From positions 1,054,001 through 1,118,000 of the forward strand of contig JALUTQ010000028.1 of the NCBI GenBank assembly GCA_032718865.1: a stretch of 64,000 bases of DNA, read 5' to 3'. This document shows, piece after piece, positions 1-9,505 of this stretch. This DNA comes from Tilletia caries. Lineage: Eukaryota > Basidiomycota > Exobasidiomycetes > Tilletiales > Tilletiaceae. Positions within the stretch are counted from its first letter, which is position 1. The number at the start of each line of letters is the position of its first letter. A program made the translations under genes and the position numbers. The notes beneath the pieces were generated by a model. The model had not been told where the DNA came from, made no database searches, and was given only the letters and a program-made list of their open reading frames with translations.

Positions 1-31
1 GGAAGTAGAGTACTCACTCGGTGGACAGTGG

Positions 32-67
32 ATCGCGGATAGCTTCAGAATCGCGGATAGCTTCAGA
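32..67. repeat. Short tandem duplication
   Basis: An 18-base unit beginning ATCGCGGATAGCTTCAGA occurs twice in direct tandem near the left edge. Bases 1-484 otherwise show no supported gene. Confidence 0.6.
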
Positions 68-484
68 CTTGAAGTGACCAGCGAGCCATCCGCGTCGTGA
101 GTAGGATGGTATAGGAAAGCGCGAGTGTCGTTACTCGTTAGCATGTCCTTCTCATTCATAATCTTGCTCACTCAGACAAGCACCTCAACTTACAGCACAC
201 AGGTCACGGGAGAAAGAACACGACGGAGAGAGAGCCAGAGGGCGGAGGCCGGAGACTGCTCGCAGGAGAAACGCATGCTCAGTACCGATCAAAAACAAGA
301 GTGAATAGTGCAGCGCGCAGCAGGGAGAAAGGGTTCCAGGACCCGACTCACAGAAAGCGAGTGCATGTAGCGAGCAACAGCACCGGTCGGAAGCGCTGAG
401 TGAGAGCATAAGGTCAAGAAAAGAACAGTCAGTCGAATGGTTCACGCCTTCACGGTCCTTGATTGACTTGTCCATCATTCTCAC

Positions 485-1607
485 CTATGCCTGCGTGGAG
501 TGATGGGTTGGCGGAGGAGAAAGTCTGTAAGGGTTAGTGTAGGGATTGGCGCCGTAGGGGTTGGTGCTGTTGGAGTTGGTGCCGTAGGAGGGGTTATCGT
601 ATCCCTGAGATTGTCCGCGCTCGTGACCTTGCCCGCGCTCGTGACCGTGCTGATAACCGTACGGGGGAGACCCTTGACCTTGGCCTTGACGATAGTCGTA
701 GTCCTGTTGACTGCCTGAAAAGCGTTGGCCGGTGTATTCGACAGGACGAGGTGGCATCTGAACGAGGAGAGGAATCAGGACAGGACAGAACAAGGAAAGG
801 ACAGCAACGTCAGCATGCAAACCAGGTTCTCTCTCGAGTCTCGACCAGATCAAAGCATTGGCACGTCACCTTCATGGGCTCGAAAAGAGGTCGTAGAGGG
901 GGAAGCCGGGTGTGGGAAGGTCCGGAGGAGGCTGGGGAAGGGGTTGCTGTACGAGGCAAAGGGAAACGCGGGAGGGAGCTGTACGGCGCGGAGGAAAACT
1001 GTACCCCGTCCAAGTTGGGCGTCAGGCCAGAGCTGGATAGGCCAGCATTGTCGGCATCCGCCGAGAGAGGAGTTGTGGAGGAGGGGTTGCCGTCGCCGTC
1101 AGCCAGGAGCTCGTTGTGTATAGATTCGACTTCCGCAACCTTGTTTTTGCGTTGACGCTGCTTGGAGACGGGCTTGGGGACGGGGCGTGGGCGAGGTCGA
1201 GATTCAGCGGGTTTTTCGGCGGTGGTGCTGGTGGTGGTCGGTTCGACGACGGCTGGAGCTGATGGAGAAGTTAATGTGGAGGAGAGGAAAGTCGAAGACC
1301 GTGAGAAATATCTGTGATAGTTGAAACTCATAAGCTCGCTCGTTGACATACATCTCTGGCTCTTCGATTTCGCTCCCGACGTTGCCGCCATTTTCCCTTT
1401 GCCCTTTGGATCCGAACTTGCTGGTGCTTCTCCGTCTGGCGACTGATCGGCCTCGTTTCTGTTGCTTGTGGACACCTCCTGAGTCAAGATTCCCCTAACT
1501 TTAGTTAAGGGGTTATAGGGCGGCTCCCGCCTTACGGCCGTAAGCTTTTTGCCATTCAGGCTCGTAGTTTGGGACTTTTCTTCGCAACTACCAACACAAC
1601 ACACCAT
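485..1607 (-). CDS. Hypothetical Ser/Pro-rich protein with Gln/Gly/Tyr-rich tail, two exons
   Basis: I do not recognise the family. The reading frame runs from about 1607 down to 870, then an intron (758-869, donor GTGACG, acceptor TTCAG) joins it in phase to 757-485. The first exon is low complexity (Ser, Pro, Thr) with a basic patch rich in Arg, Pro and Lys. The last exon gives a tail with repeats of the GHERGQ type followed by Tyr/Asn/Pro-rich sequence, probably disordered. The start is uncertain: an ATG exists at 1607, but later in-frame ATGs at the MAATSG and MSTSEL positions fit the composition better. The last-exon splice is the strongest part of this model. Confidence 0.45.
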
Positions 1608-2180
1608 TCTGAATCAGTAGACCCTTGACCAAATCTAGTCCTGCAACTTCTGGCACAGGTTTCGTGGTTGTAGCATCAGAATTGACTGATCTGTCCTTGA
1701 GCCAAAGTTTGGTTTTTCCTTACATAAGCACAGAGTGCAGAAATCTTGCATACGTAATCAGTTCATTTCGACACTCGACAGACGACAACCAACACCGCCA
1801 GCCTTTCTTCACGCTTCCATCGAAGCCCGACAAGCATCATGCGAATTGAACAATCCCCCTCGATTTCTTTTTGACCGCTCTCTGCTCACCAAGGTTCAAG
1901 TTAATGATGCTCACCGCTGTTTTGCTTTTTCTTGCTTAACCTGATGGCTGATACCACTTACCCATACCAGTCTCTGCTTTGTTCCCATTCTGAGTCCGGC
2001 CCAGCAGTCAGCACTCCCGAATTGTCATCCAAGGTGAGCCTCGTGTTTATACGCGCATCTGCATCAGGTGCTCCGGGTTAGGTCCTTACTCACCCATTCG
2101 TTTTTCAGCTCTCTGCTCTTATGAATCCGGTCGACGTCGTCAAGATGAGTAGACTGACTTTCCTCACTCACCATGCCCCA
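1608..2180. other. Gap without supported gene
   Basis: Only short chance frames are seen. A donor-like GTGAGC near 2033 and an acceptor-like TTTTTCAG near 2108 may be remnants of upstream introns of the malate dehydrogenase fragment that follows, but no recognisable exon lies between them. Confidence 0.4.
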
Positions 2181-2184
2181 TCGG

Positions 2185-2575
2185 ACAGCTCTCTCCCTCG
2201 ACAAAGCCGCTGCCAAGGTTGCTCCCAAAGCACACCACCTCGTCATCTCCAACCCCGTCAACTCCACCGTGCCCATCGTCGCCGAGGTCTTCAAGTCTTT
2301 ACGACCCCAAGCGGTGGGTTTTTCCCCGACCCCCCTCTCCTTCTTCTAACGGCTCTGACGCTTCATGAGTTAAAATGGTGCTCATCACTGCATATCTTCG
2401 TACAGTCTGTTCTGTGTCACGGGTCACCACCTTTGACATCACACGCGCCTCCACCTTCCACTTCGACATTGCCAACGTCAAGCCCGCCGAGGTCAATGTG
2501 TCCGTCGTCGGTGGCCACCTTCGGCGTCACCATTGTGCTTCTCCTCTCTCAAGTCGCCCAGGGTTCCATACTCCA
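2185..2575 (+). pseudogene. Malate dehydrogenase fragment, frameshifted
   Basis: Translation in shifting frames gives blocks typical of mitochondrial-type NAD malate dehydrogenase: AAAKVAPKAHHLVISNPVNS then TVPIVAEVFK; a YDPKR block; LFCV plus TTFDITRASTF; VNVSVVGGH; and FGVTIVLLLSQ. The substrate-side signature ISNPVNSTVPI and the catalytic-loop VVGGH are both readable. At least three changes of frame separate the blocks (near 2297, 2425 and 2518). An intron with GTGGGT donor and GTACAG acceptor (about 2312-2405) is retained, so this is a truncated genomic duplicate and not a processed copy. The N-terminal nucleotide-binding half and the C-terminus are missing. It cannot encode a working enzyme. 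Confidence 0.8.
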
Positions 2576-2593
2576 ATAGTATGTTCAACACTG

Positions 2594-2644
2594 GACCTGA
2601 CCTGACCTGACGGCTGACCTGACCTGACCTGACCTGATCTGACT
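2594..2644. repeat. (CCTGA)n microsatellite
   Basis: About eight copies of the pentamer CCTGA/TGACC, with one interruption (CGG), lie directly downstream of the malate dehydrogenase fragment. Confidence 0.85.
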
Positions 2645-3348
2645 TTCTTTCTGCTGTGCTCTTGCCTCTTCTATATTCCCTTACCTTCGCATCAAGCTCT
2701 GTTGGCATTCCTTTGCCCATTCGTCTCCGGTCTCAGCCTTCACCCGTCTTCTACGTCCCTTCCGTCTGCTTCCCCGGCCGCTTATGTTTCCTATCCCCTA
2801 ACCTCTCCTTCTGCATTAGCCTCACGCTTTTTTCTCCTCAGTCTTTTTAATCTTATCTTCATTGCGCTCGCAGCTATTCTCCGTCTTGTTTGTCAATTGT
2901 CTCTCTCTGCGCGAAGCCATCATATGACATATCATTCTTTGCTTTCTGCTTCCTTGGTAGATACAGCCGTGCGGGATGATTACGTGTGTGAAGTTCCTCA
3001 ATCCCTTTTTCACGCAAGTTTGATCAACATTCAAAATGTTACATGGACAATGATATAGATGCTCGTAGCTACGATCGCAAGTCGCAGCCGCATGGCGAAG
3101 CAGACGAAGGGTAGCGAAGCTACCTTGAGCTTCTGCGTAGCCGTGCTGGGCTGAGATTTGGTGACCTTTCTGATACAAAAGATTCGCGAAAAGGGGAGGG
3201 GGGGAGAGGACGCCCCCAGTCACGTCTTCGCACATCTCTACCAGGTCATAAGGGTCTGAGGTCCACATCGAGTCTGAGGGACACCCTGGCCTCTGGGCTT
3301 CAGCCGACAGCCAGGTCACTATGGTTCCAAGGCGTAAGTTGCTGCTAC
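2645..3348. other. Gap without supported gene
   Basis: Pyrimidine-rich at 2650-2870. A 165-codon frame on the minus strand (2822-3319) has no family signature, no clear start context and no splice partners, so I do not call it. Confidence 0.4.
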
Positions 3349-3568
3349 TTAACTTTGTTGACTAAGTCTGTATTCAAATCCCACTCCCAGCCCCCAGCGA
3401 CCTGTTATTCAACAAGGCGAAAAAGTTAGGGGAACACTCTTGTAAGGTACGCACCCAGGTCAGGAATGCCTTCTTGGAGTTCTCTCTTTACCTTTAACTT
3501 CTGTTTCTCGACGAGCTTGTTCCGGCGCGTGTCCTTCTCAGACAGACTTTTGAGACGTCGACTGATCA

Positions 3569-3573
3569 ATTGA
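3569..3573. repeat. Target site duplication ATTGA (left)
   Basis: ATTGA directly precedes the left LTR and recurs at 6186-6190 directly after the right LTR. A 5-bp duplication is what LTR-retrotransposon integrases leave. Confidence 0.9.
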
Positions 3574-3831
3574 TGTAATGGATAAGACCATCAAGTAGTG
3601 AAAGGCAAGAGTCTAGAATCACGAGGAAGAGAGAACTAAGTACAAAGGATGAGCTCGGAAAGGGTAACGATGAGAGCGAGGGAAAAGTGTGACGTGGGAA
3701 AAGTTAGAGGAAAGTGGAGGCAGGGTGTTGCTATGCAGAGATGTGTGGAGAAAGGGAAAGGAAGATAAGAGAAAGGAAAGGGAGAGATAAGATAGTGGCC
3801 ATGTGCTGAGCACATGGAGCCATCTAGCACA
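3574..3831 (-). repeat. LTR (3' LTR in element orientation)
   Basis: 258 bp, TG...CA ends. It contains the near-perfect hairpin CCATGTGCTGAGCACATGG close to one end. It differs from the other LTR by two substitutions. Confidence 0.92.
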
Positions 3832-3954
3832 TGCCGCCCCCAAAAAGACGACCGTCTCGGGTCGTGCTGCAGCGATGATGTGGCCATGAACAGGAACGAA
3901 TAGGCGCGCAAGCAAAGGAGGGAAGTGGAAGACGAAATGTGTGTGCGCGTGGTA

Positions 3955-5752
3955 TCAGGGCGGATGCAAGAACGAAGTGAAGATGTTAGGATGGCAGAGT
4001 AGGAGCGGCCGTAAGAGCGTGATGGGGTGCCAAAATGATGGCGGAGCTACCCAGATTGCAGATGGACCGGCAATGGAGATGGGGTGTGAAAGCGAGGTGG
4101 GAAACAGCTGGTGTGGCAGAGTCGGATGAAAACTGGGGTGATGGACTGGTGGTATCGCTGCTGGAGTGGAAGGAGATGCTGTCATGCCGAAGGTAGACAA
4201 TTCGATGCCTGGGTCTGATGGTGAGGAAGAAGGCAGGCGTGGCTTTGAGGAGGAAGACTGGAAAGAAGAGGAAGAGAAACGGTCGGGAGCGGGTGAGTGC
4301 TTTGTCGAGTCCACCATGGCTGGTCCATCAGCAGACCGGCCTGGAGACTTCCAAAGGGGCCTAACGCGCAGCTGGTCGAGCACGGTCTGCAGACGATGCA
4401 AAGTAGCATCGACGAGGCGCTCCCGACGCCCGCGTTGGATCTCTTGACAGGCCGACTGCCATGCAGAGCCCACGCGATGAAGGGCCAGACATGCGGCTCG
4501 AACCGATGCAGAGTACGATGTCCGTGATGCTGACATGGACTGATCCGTCAAGTTGGAAGAAACCACGGTCGGTGGGATTGACTCGGTGGCGGAAGCAGCT
4601 GGCTCGTTATCACCTTCTGCCGGCAGATGCTTGAGTACCGAACTCGATACCGAAGTTCGATTGGCGGGTGAGGAGACGTTGTCGTCGATAGTTGAAGCTG
4701 CTGAATTCGCAGTCGTAGCATCATCGGGGAGAGAAGTTCTGACACGAGATGAACCGTCGTCGCACAGGGTGTCATCACCCTCTTTGCCGGCCCGATCAGG
4801 GTCGTCTGATGAGGGATCTCCCTCTTGGTTTGGAGAACGAAAACGCGCATGATGCGTCGATGGGGCGCGTTCTGCGGACGCGACGGCTGGGGAACTTGCG
4901 TTTGGAGAAGAGGTCGAGGGAGCATGATCGGAACCATGCGCCTCCGGAGAACCCTTTGTGTTGTGAGACGACGCGCGAGAGCGTAGGTTTGCGACGAGAT
5001 CTCCGTATGGAACGCGAACCGGGGGAGAGCCGTGGCCGCAATCAAGTGAATTGGCAGAGGGAGGAGCCTGAGCCTTCTGGAGCTGCTGATCGTGTTGCAT
5101 CCGGAGCATCTCCATCTGCGATTCCGGGCGGTCTTCGTCGCGTGGATGTTCAACGAACCTGACAGTGGATCGACGCCAATTTGTGGCCAATGGCGGAGTT
5201 GTGGTGCGTGAAGGAACCGACGGAGAAGCCAGTTGCGGGAGGGGAGAGGGTGGGCGAAAGATGACTGGTGTGGCACCCAGCTCGGTCCAGACGCGACGCT
5301 CATCAAACCCAATCGGGAAGGCGATGTGAACGTGGATGGCTAGGTCCGGAACAAAGCTGTATGTTGGCCAGCATTGGTAATCCCCGTCCGAGTCATATTC
5401 CTCCTCCCATCCGACGTGAGAAGCCGCGCCAAACTCGAGGCAATCGCCGTCTCGGAGCGTATGCGTGTAGTTGTGAAGAAGATACCCGTCCACCCGAATG
5501 CTGTTGGAGTCCGGGACCGAGGTCTCAAAAGAGAAATAAGACCCGTGGCAAACGATGCGAGCGGGGCTGTGGTCGAGGGCACGAGAAGGGAAAACGGCGT
5601 TGTCGTGACGGGGGGGGGCAAGTGTTGACGGAACTAGAACCGACCAGGTCGATTTGAAGCTTGACGGAAGGGCGTAAGGAAAAGGTCTTGGGAGCAAATG
5701 CGGTGATCACAGGGTCGAATTGTAGCTGAACGGTGATGTCGTCGGAGGGCAT
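3955..5752 (-). pseudogene. Captured FHA-domain gene inside the LTR element, one frame break
   Basis: The frame starts at ATG 5752 (begins MPSDDITVQLQF), continues to a run of nine C (about 5605-5614), and resumes in another frame that is open to a stop at 3955. Together they give about 599 codons. The N-terminal 110 residues have the layout of a forkhead-associated domain: strand KTFSLRPSVKLQI, then FPSRAL...ARIVCHGSYFSFE, then HTLRDGDCLEFG, the usual FHA ending. The conserved phosphothreonine-binding residues appear lost: the GR after strand 3 is not readable, and the Ser-x-x-His site reads DHSP. The rest is Ser/Pro-rich with a short basic helical region (around RRERLVDATLHRL). There are no introns, as expected for a gene copied through RNA. 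The C9 break may be decay or a read error. Confidence 0.7.
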
Positions 5753-5912
5753 TGTGCAGAAGCGAGTGAGGGGTGGTCGCGTTGAGAGTGGAAGAGGACA
5801 GAAGGAAGATTGAAGCTGAGGGTGGTGGGACGGGCAAAGTGGGAAGGCTGTGAGGGTGTAGGGAAGTAGGACGGGGGTGCTGCTCCTGCGTCGGTCGCTC
5901 AGAGAAGCAAAT

Positions 5913-5927
5913 CCTCTCTCATCACCA
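5913..5927 (-). other. Putative primer-binding site of the LTR element
   Basis: On the minus strand the bases next to the 5' LTR read TGGTGATGAGAGAGG. The leading TGG fits pairing with a tRNA 3' CCA end. The specific tRNA was not identified. Confidence 0.45.
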
Positions 5928-6185
5928 TGTAATGGATAAGACTATCAAGTAGTGAAAGGCAAGAGTCTAGAATCACGAGGAAGAGAGAACTAAGTACAAA
6001 GGATGAGCTCGGAAAGGGTAACGATGAGAGCGAGGGAAAAGTGTGACGTGGGAAAAGTTAGAGGAAAGTGGAGGCATGGTGTTGCTATGCAGAGATGTGT
6101 GGAGAAAGGGAAAGGAAGATAAGAGAAAGGAAAGGGAGAGATAAGATAGTGGCCATGTGCTGAGCACATGGAGCCATCTAGCACA
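5928..6185 (-). repeat. LTR (5' LTR in element orientation)
   Basis: Partner of 3574-3831, with the same 258-bp length and TG...CA ends. It supplies the stop codon (6178-6180) that now ends the interrupted host frame. Confidence 0.92.
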
Positions 6186-6190
6186 ATTGA
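6186..6190. repeat. Target site duplication ATTGA (right)
   Basis: Second copy of the 5-bp duplication made by the LTR element insertion. It lies inside a codon pair of the interrupted gene. Confidence 0.9.
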
Positions 6191-7440
6191 AGGGCTTTCC
6201 AGTGATCGGCGCAGAGTTGCAATTCGGGAATGGCGACCTCGAGCTTGTCGACGAGTCGATCGAAGACAGTCCGGTAGTTGTCGCGGAAGTACTGAATGCC
6301 TCGAGTCTTGATCATGCCGTCCTCCTCTTCTCGCTTGTCCGGCAGCGTCTCGATCACCACGCAGACCTCCCGAAGCGTCTTGCGGATCTGATTTTGTCGG
6401 ATCGTGCTCGCGTCCTTTCCGTCCGCCGTTCGGGTACAGAGCTCTGGGGGGATCACTGTGGAAGGGTGTAGATCGTCGACCGTCTTGCCCGCCTTTTGGG
6501 CGATGTACTTCCGTGCCTCGTCGATCGTAAACATAACGTCGGGACTGACGTCAATCTTCGCCTTTGTCGAGTATTCTGCAGCGGAGCTGGCGACGATGAG
6601 TTGTGAAGGCGCCATCACCGACGCGTAGAGAGAGTCGGAGGAGGAGGAGGTCGTAGATGGGCCGTTACAGGAGCCGTTACAGGAGCCGTTACAGGAGCAG
6701 GCGGCCCTGACCGACATATGATCGGCTATCTGTGTCATCGTCGCAGAGATTTGAGCAACGTCGGCGCGGAGCTGAGCTATTTCCGCCTCCAGCTGCCACT
6801 TCGCCCGTTTAGTCGATGACTGGTGCTTCGTAGGCAGTTTCCCCAGCGGAGCGTTTATGCTGCTGCTGCCGCTACTTTTGCTCTTTCTGTTGGATGCGAG
6901 TGTGGCCTTAGTATGGCCAAGGAGGCGGGGGTCGATGTTTGGGTCGTCCTCGTCCTCGTTCTCCTCTGACTCTTCTTCCATGGAGTCGTCGTCGTCGTTC
7001 GACAGCAAAGTGACCGACTCGTCGATGTCGTCTTCGTCGACATCGTCTGATTCGACAGTGGGTGGGGTGGCCGCCCGTGCGCCTTTGACGAAAGCCTTAC
7101 ACTTGCTGAGCGCCGACTTCTCCTTGATGAGCTTCTTCGGCAAGTTCCTGGATGACGATAGAACGGTAGTCGGTCAGAGATCAATGCCTAGCTCCATGTA
7201 TGCGAAAGACAGCAGCACTCACAAGCTGATTGCGCGCTGAGGGACGGCAGAACTGCGCGACGCGCGCGTTGAGGCCGCCAGAGTCGTTGAGTTGCTGGAC
7301 TGGGAACGCGAATCGATGGACATCTGTGATGTGGAACGAGAGAACGTGGAACGAGAGAATGGATAATGGATGGATGGATTGTGGTGTAGATGATGGACGA
7401 TGAAAACGATGACGGGTGATAGAGGGAAAAGGGTACGGAT

Positions 7441-8464
7441 TAAGGCTGGCATGCGGAGTAACTCATTTTACACTTTTGCGGAGTACTCCGCACTTTTTTA
7501 TGTTTTACTCCGCATTTTTACTCCGCACAGCACTCCGCAAAAAGTACGGAGTGACTGCGGAGGGGCCAAAAACTCCGCGGAGTACTCCACATAACTTGGG
7601 GAATTTCACCAAAATCTGCGGAGTACTCCGCTTCAAATTCCCCAAAATTGTGCGGAGGACGGAGGAAGCTCGCCGGAATGTTCCTCCACCAGTGCGGAGT
7701 AGGGAGTAAAGTTGTTCGGACCGCCAAAAATGCGGAGTACTCCGCTTACTCCGCACTTTTGGAATTTCATTTTTTCCCGTTTTTGACTTTTGTGGCCTCC
7801 ACAGCGCGCATCACTTTCTCACGGGCAAACAAAAGTCTCACGTGATATGCCCCTTCTCTCGCGCTGGGCGCAACGTGACCTCCCTCAGGCACAGCATGAG
7901 GGCACGCAAACTCGTCAAGGTCGTTGCTGTTGGCCAATGGTTTTTAGACGACTGGGTTCCCACAACACTGCTGACGGACATTCTGGAGCGCGAGCAAGAG
8001 GTCAAGGAGGCGGCCAAGGTGAAAAAGAAGCGCAAGCGCAAGCCTGAAGCGGACCGGGCGCGCAAGAAGCGGAAGGTGACGCCACAGGAGGACGGGGAGC
8101 AGTGACTAGAGCTTCTTCTTCCATATGTTCATAGTTTCTGAATTCCACTCCGCAAAACTCCGCACTTGCGGAGTAAAAAAAATTCACTCCGCAAATAAAT
8201 TCTTCGTTGCGGAGTACTCCGCAGCAAAAATGAGACTGCGGAGTGCGGAGTGGCCTTGCCAAAATTTTACTCCGCCACTGCGGAGTAGGGAGGAACTTTC
8301 TGAAAATCTTCCTCCGCAGTGGCGGAGTAGGGAGTAACCGCGGAGGAGCCAGCAAAAATCTGCGGAGTGACGGAGTACTCCGCACTTTACCTCATTTCGC
8401 TGAAAGCAACTGCGGAGTACTCCGCACTTTGCCAAAAAGTTAGTTACTCCGCATGCCAGCCTTA
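7441..8464. mobile_element. hAT-like non-autonomous element with palindromic subterminal repeats
   Basis: A 1024-bp element with perfect 23-bp terminal inverted repeats (TAAGGCTGGCATGC...) and an 8-bp target duplication GTACGGAT at 7433-7440 and 8465-8472, the size typical of hAT transposons. About 320 bp at each end is packed with CGGAGT/ACTCCG motifs. Many are paired as the palindrome GCGGAGTACTCCGC (7478-7491, 7618-7631, 7732-7745, 8209-8222, 8412-8425, plus shorter versions such as 8371-8382). Such arrays resemble the transposase-binding subterminal repeats of hAT elements. There is no transposase. The centre (about 7770-8130) is unique sequence. It sits 118 bp upstream of the ATG at 7323 and in the shared promoter of the divergent gene at 8694. 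Confidence 0.9.
7893..8105 (+). CDS. Small Lys/Arg-rich frame inside the hAT-like element
   Basis: The central unique part of the element has an open frame of about 70 codons from an ATG near 7893 (begins MRARKLVKVVAVGQWFLDDW). It ends in a strongly basic tail (KKKRKRK and RKKRK blocks, nuclear-signal-like). It could be a captured host exon or chance. No family is recognised. Confidence 0.3.
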   Translation, partial: SMRARKLVKVVAVGQWFLDDWVPTTLLTDILEREQEVKEAAKVKKKRKRKPEADRARKKRKVTPQEDGEQ

Positions 8465-8693
8465 GTACGGATCGAGCGTCGTGGTGGTGGTGGTAAGATG
8501 AAAGAATGGCGGTCGAAAGAAGAGCGCGTTATAAGTACAAGTTTGACGCGTCGATCGATGCGTCGACCTGAGTCAACACCAACATCAACACCAACACAAC
8601 CACGTCCTTGACGCGCTTCACGCTCTACCTTCATTCTCTACCTTCATCCCAAATCAGTCCCCAGCACGAGTACCGACATCGCTGCAGCCTGCC

Positions 8694-9505
8694 ATGGGCA
8701 AACGGACGAACACATTTCAACAGCGCGTCGTGCAACATGGGCCAGGGCCGCTGAACGGAACGTTCAGCTCCACGCAAGGTGGCCGAACGTACTACTGCTT
8801 CACCGAGAACGACCCAGCCATCGTCTTGTCCCAACGAGGTACCGTGTTAGAGCTGTCCGAAGATGAGGATGACTCCATGAGGAATTCGGCCTGGCTCATC
8901 CAGCACGCACAACAGCCACGGCCGCGCCCACAGAGGCTCCAGCACCGTCCCTCGCGCCCACAGTGGCTCCGTCCCTCGCGCCCACGACGATGGCTCCAGC
9001 ATCGGCGCCCGCGATGGCTCTAGCTCCGACAGCCACGGCCGCGCCCACAGAGGCTCCAGCACCGTCCCTCGCGCCCACAGTGGCCCCGTCCGTCGCGCCT
9101 GCGATGGCTCCAGCTCAAACAGTGGCTCCGGCTCTAGCTTCGACCCCTGCTCATCCCCCGCTGCCGTCCGTCGTTGCGCCCACAGTGGCTCCGGCTCCAG
9201 CTTGGGCCGCCGCTCATCTCCAGCTTCGCGATGCCCGCAGCCCAGCAGCTCGGCGTGCTATCAGTGGGACACCGACGGGACACATGGCCTCTTGGTGGCT
9301 GGAGGATGTCGTTTGTTTCGACCCGTCCAAACCTCCCAGCATGCTCAAGAAAACTAGGGGTTCCTCGACAGCATACTTTGACCCAAACGGCAACCAAGTG
9401 AAGGAGCGCTGGCGTTGTCTCCGATGCGACTCGGTCCGTACCGTCAATCCCAAACACACGGGCGTGATGTCTCATCACACCAGACGCCTCTGTAAATCGA
9501 CTTAG
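8694..9505 (+). CDS. Ala/Pro/Thr-repeat protein with C-terminal BED-like zinc finger
   Basis: Exon 1 (8694-8838) begins MGKRTNTFQQRVVQHG. A 77-nt intron (8839-8915, GTACCG donor, CTCAT branch, ACAG acceptor) restores phase to exon 2 (8916-9505), giving 244 residues. Exon 2 opens with degenerate APT/VAP repeats built from a 116-bp DNA duplication (copies near 8913 and 9029). It ends with WRCLRC followed about 15 residues later by HTGVMSHHTRRLC, a C-x2-C...H...C arrangement like the BED finger of hAT transposases and chromatin proteins. No DDE domain follows, so this is either a truncated transposase N-terminus or a domesticated DNA-binding protein. It faces away from the interrupted gene at 7323, with the hAT-like element in the shared promoter. 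The donor is not optimal, so the intron is inferred. Confidence 0.5.

Larger units (their letters stand above)
3574..6185 (-). mobile_element. Non-autonomous LTR retrotransposon carrying an FHA-type gene
   Basis: Two 258-bp direct repeats (3574-3831 and 5928-6185) start TG and end CA, differ at two positions, and are flanked by the 5-bp duplication ATTGA. No gag, protease, reverse transcriptase, RNase H or integrase is present in the 2.1-kb interior. The interior holds one long frame related to FHA-domain proteins. Read on the minus strand, TGG follows the 5' LTR immediately (primer-binding-site position), and a G-rich run precedes the 3' LTR, so element and captured gene point the same way. 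Autonomous partners must supply the enzymes. The low LTR divergence (2 in 258) and exact target duplication point to a fairly recent insertion. Confidence 0.9.
3349..7323 (-). pseudogene. Coiled-coil protein gene interrupted by an LTR element
   Basis: Exon 1 (7223-7323) starts at an ATG at 7323 and splices (intron 7148-7222, donor GTGAGT) to a long exon starting at 7147. The protein has an acidic stretch of Asp/Glu/Ser, a predicted coiled coil (beginning KWQLEAEIAQL), a Cys-Asn-Gly triplet repeat (CNGSCNGSCNG) and a conserved-looking C-terminal region around FTIDEARKYIAQKAG. The family is unknown to me. At 6186-6190 the exon runs into the LTR element: the current frame adds one residue and stops inside the LTR (6178), about 356 residues in total. 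Beyond the element the same frame continues at 3568, crosses a typical intron (3402-3454, GTGCGT donor, CTAAC branch, ACAG acceptor) and stops at 3349. The uninterrupted gene would be about 409 codons. Confidence 0.65.

Noticed and set aside
2822..3319. 165-codon minus-strand frame
   Set aside because: No homology, no splice sites and unremarkable composition. It overlaps no recognisable gene.
3574..3831. Repeat shared downstream of two minus-strand genes read as a common 3' UTR or terminator
   Set aside because: TG...CA ends, equal length and the ATTGA duplication show an LTR pair instead.
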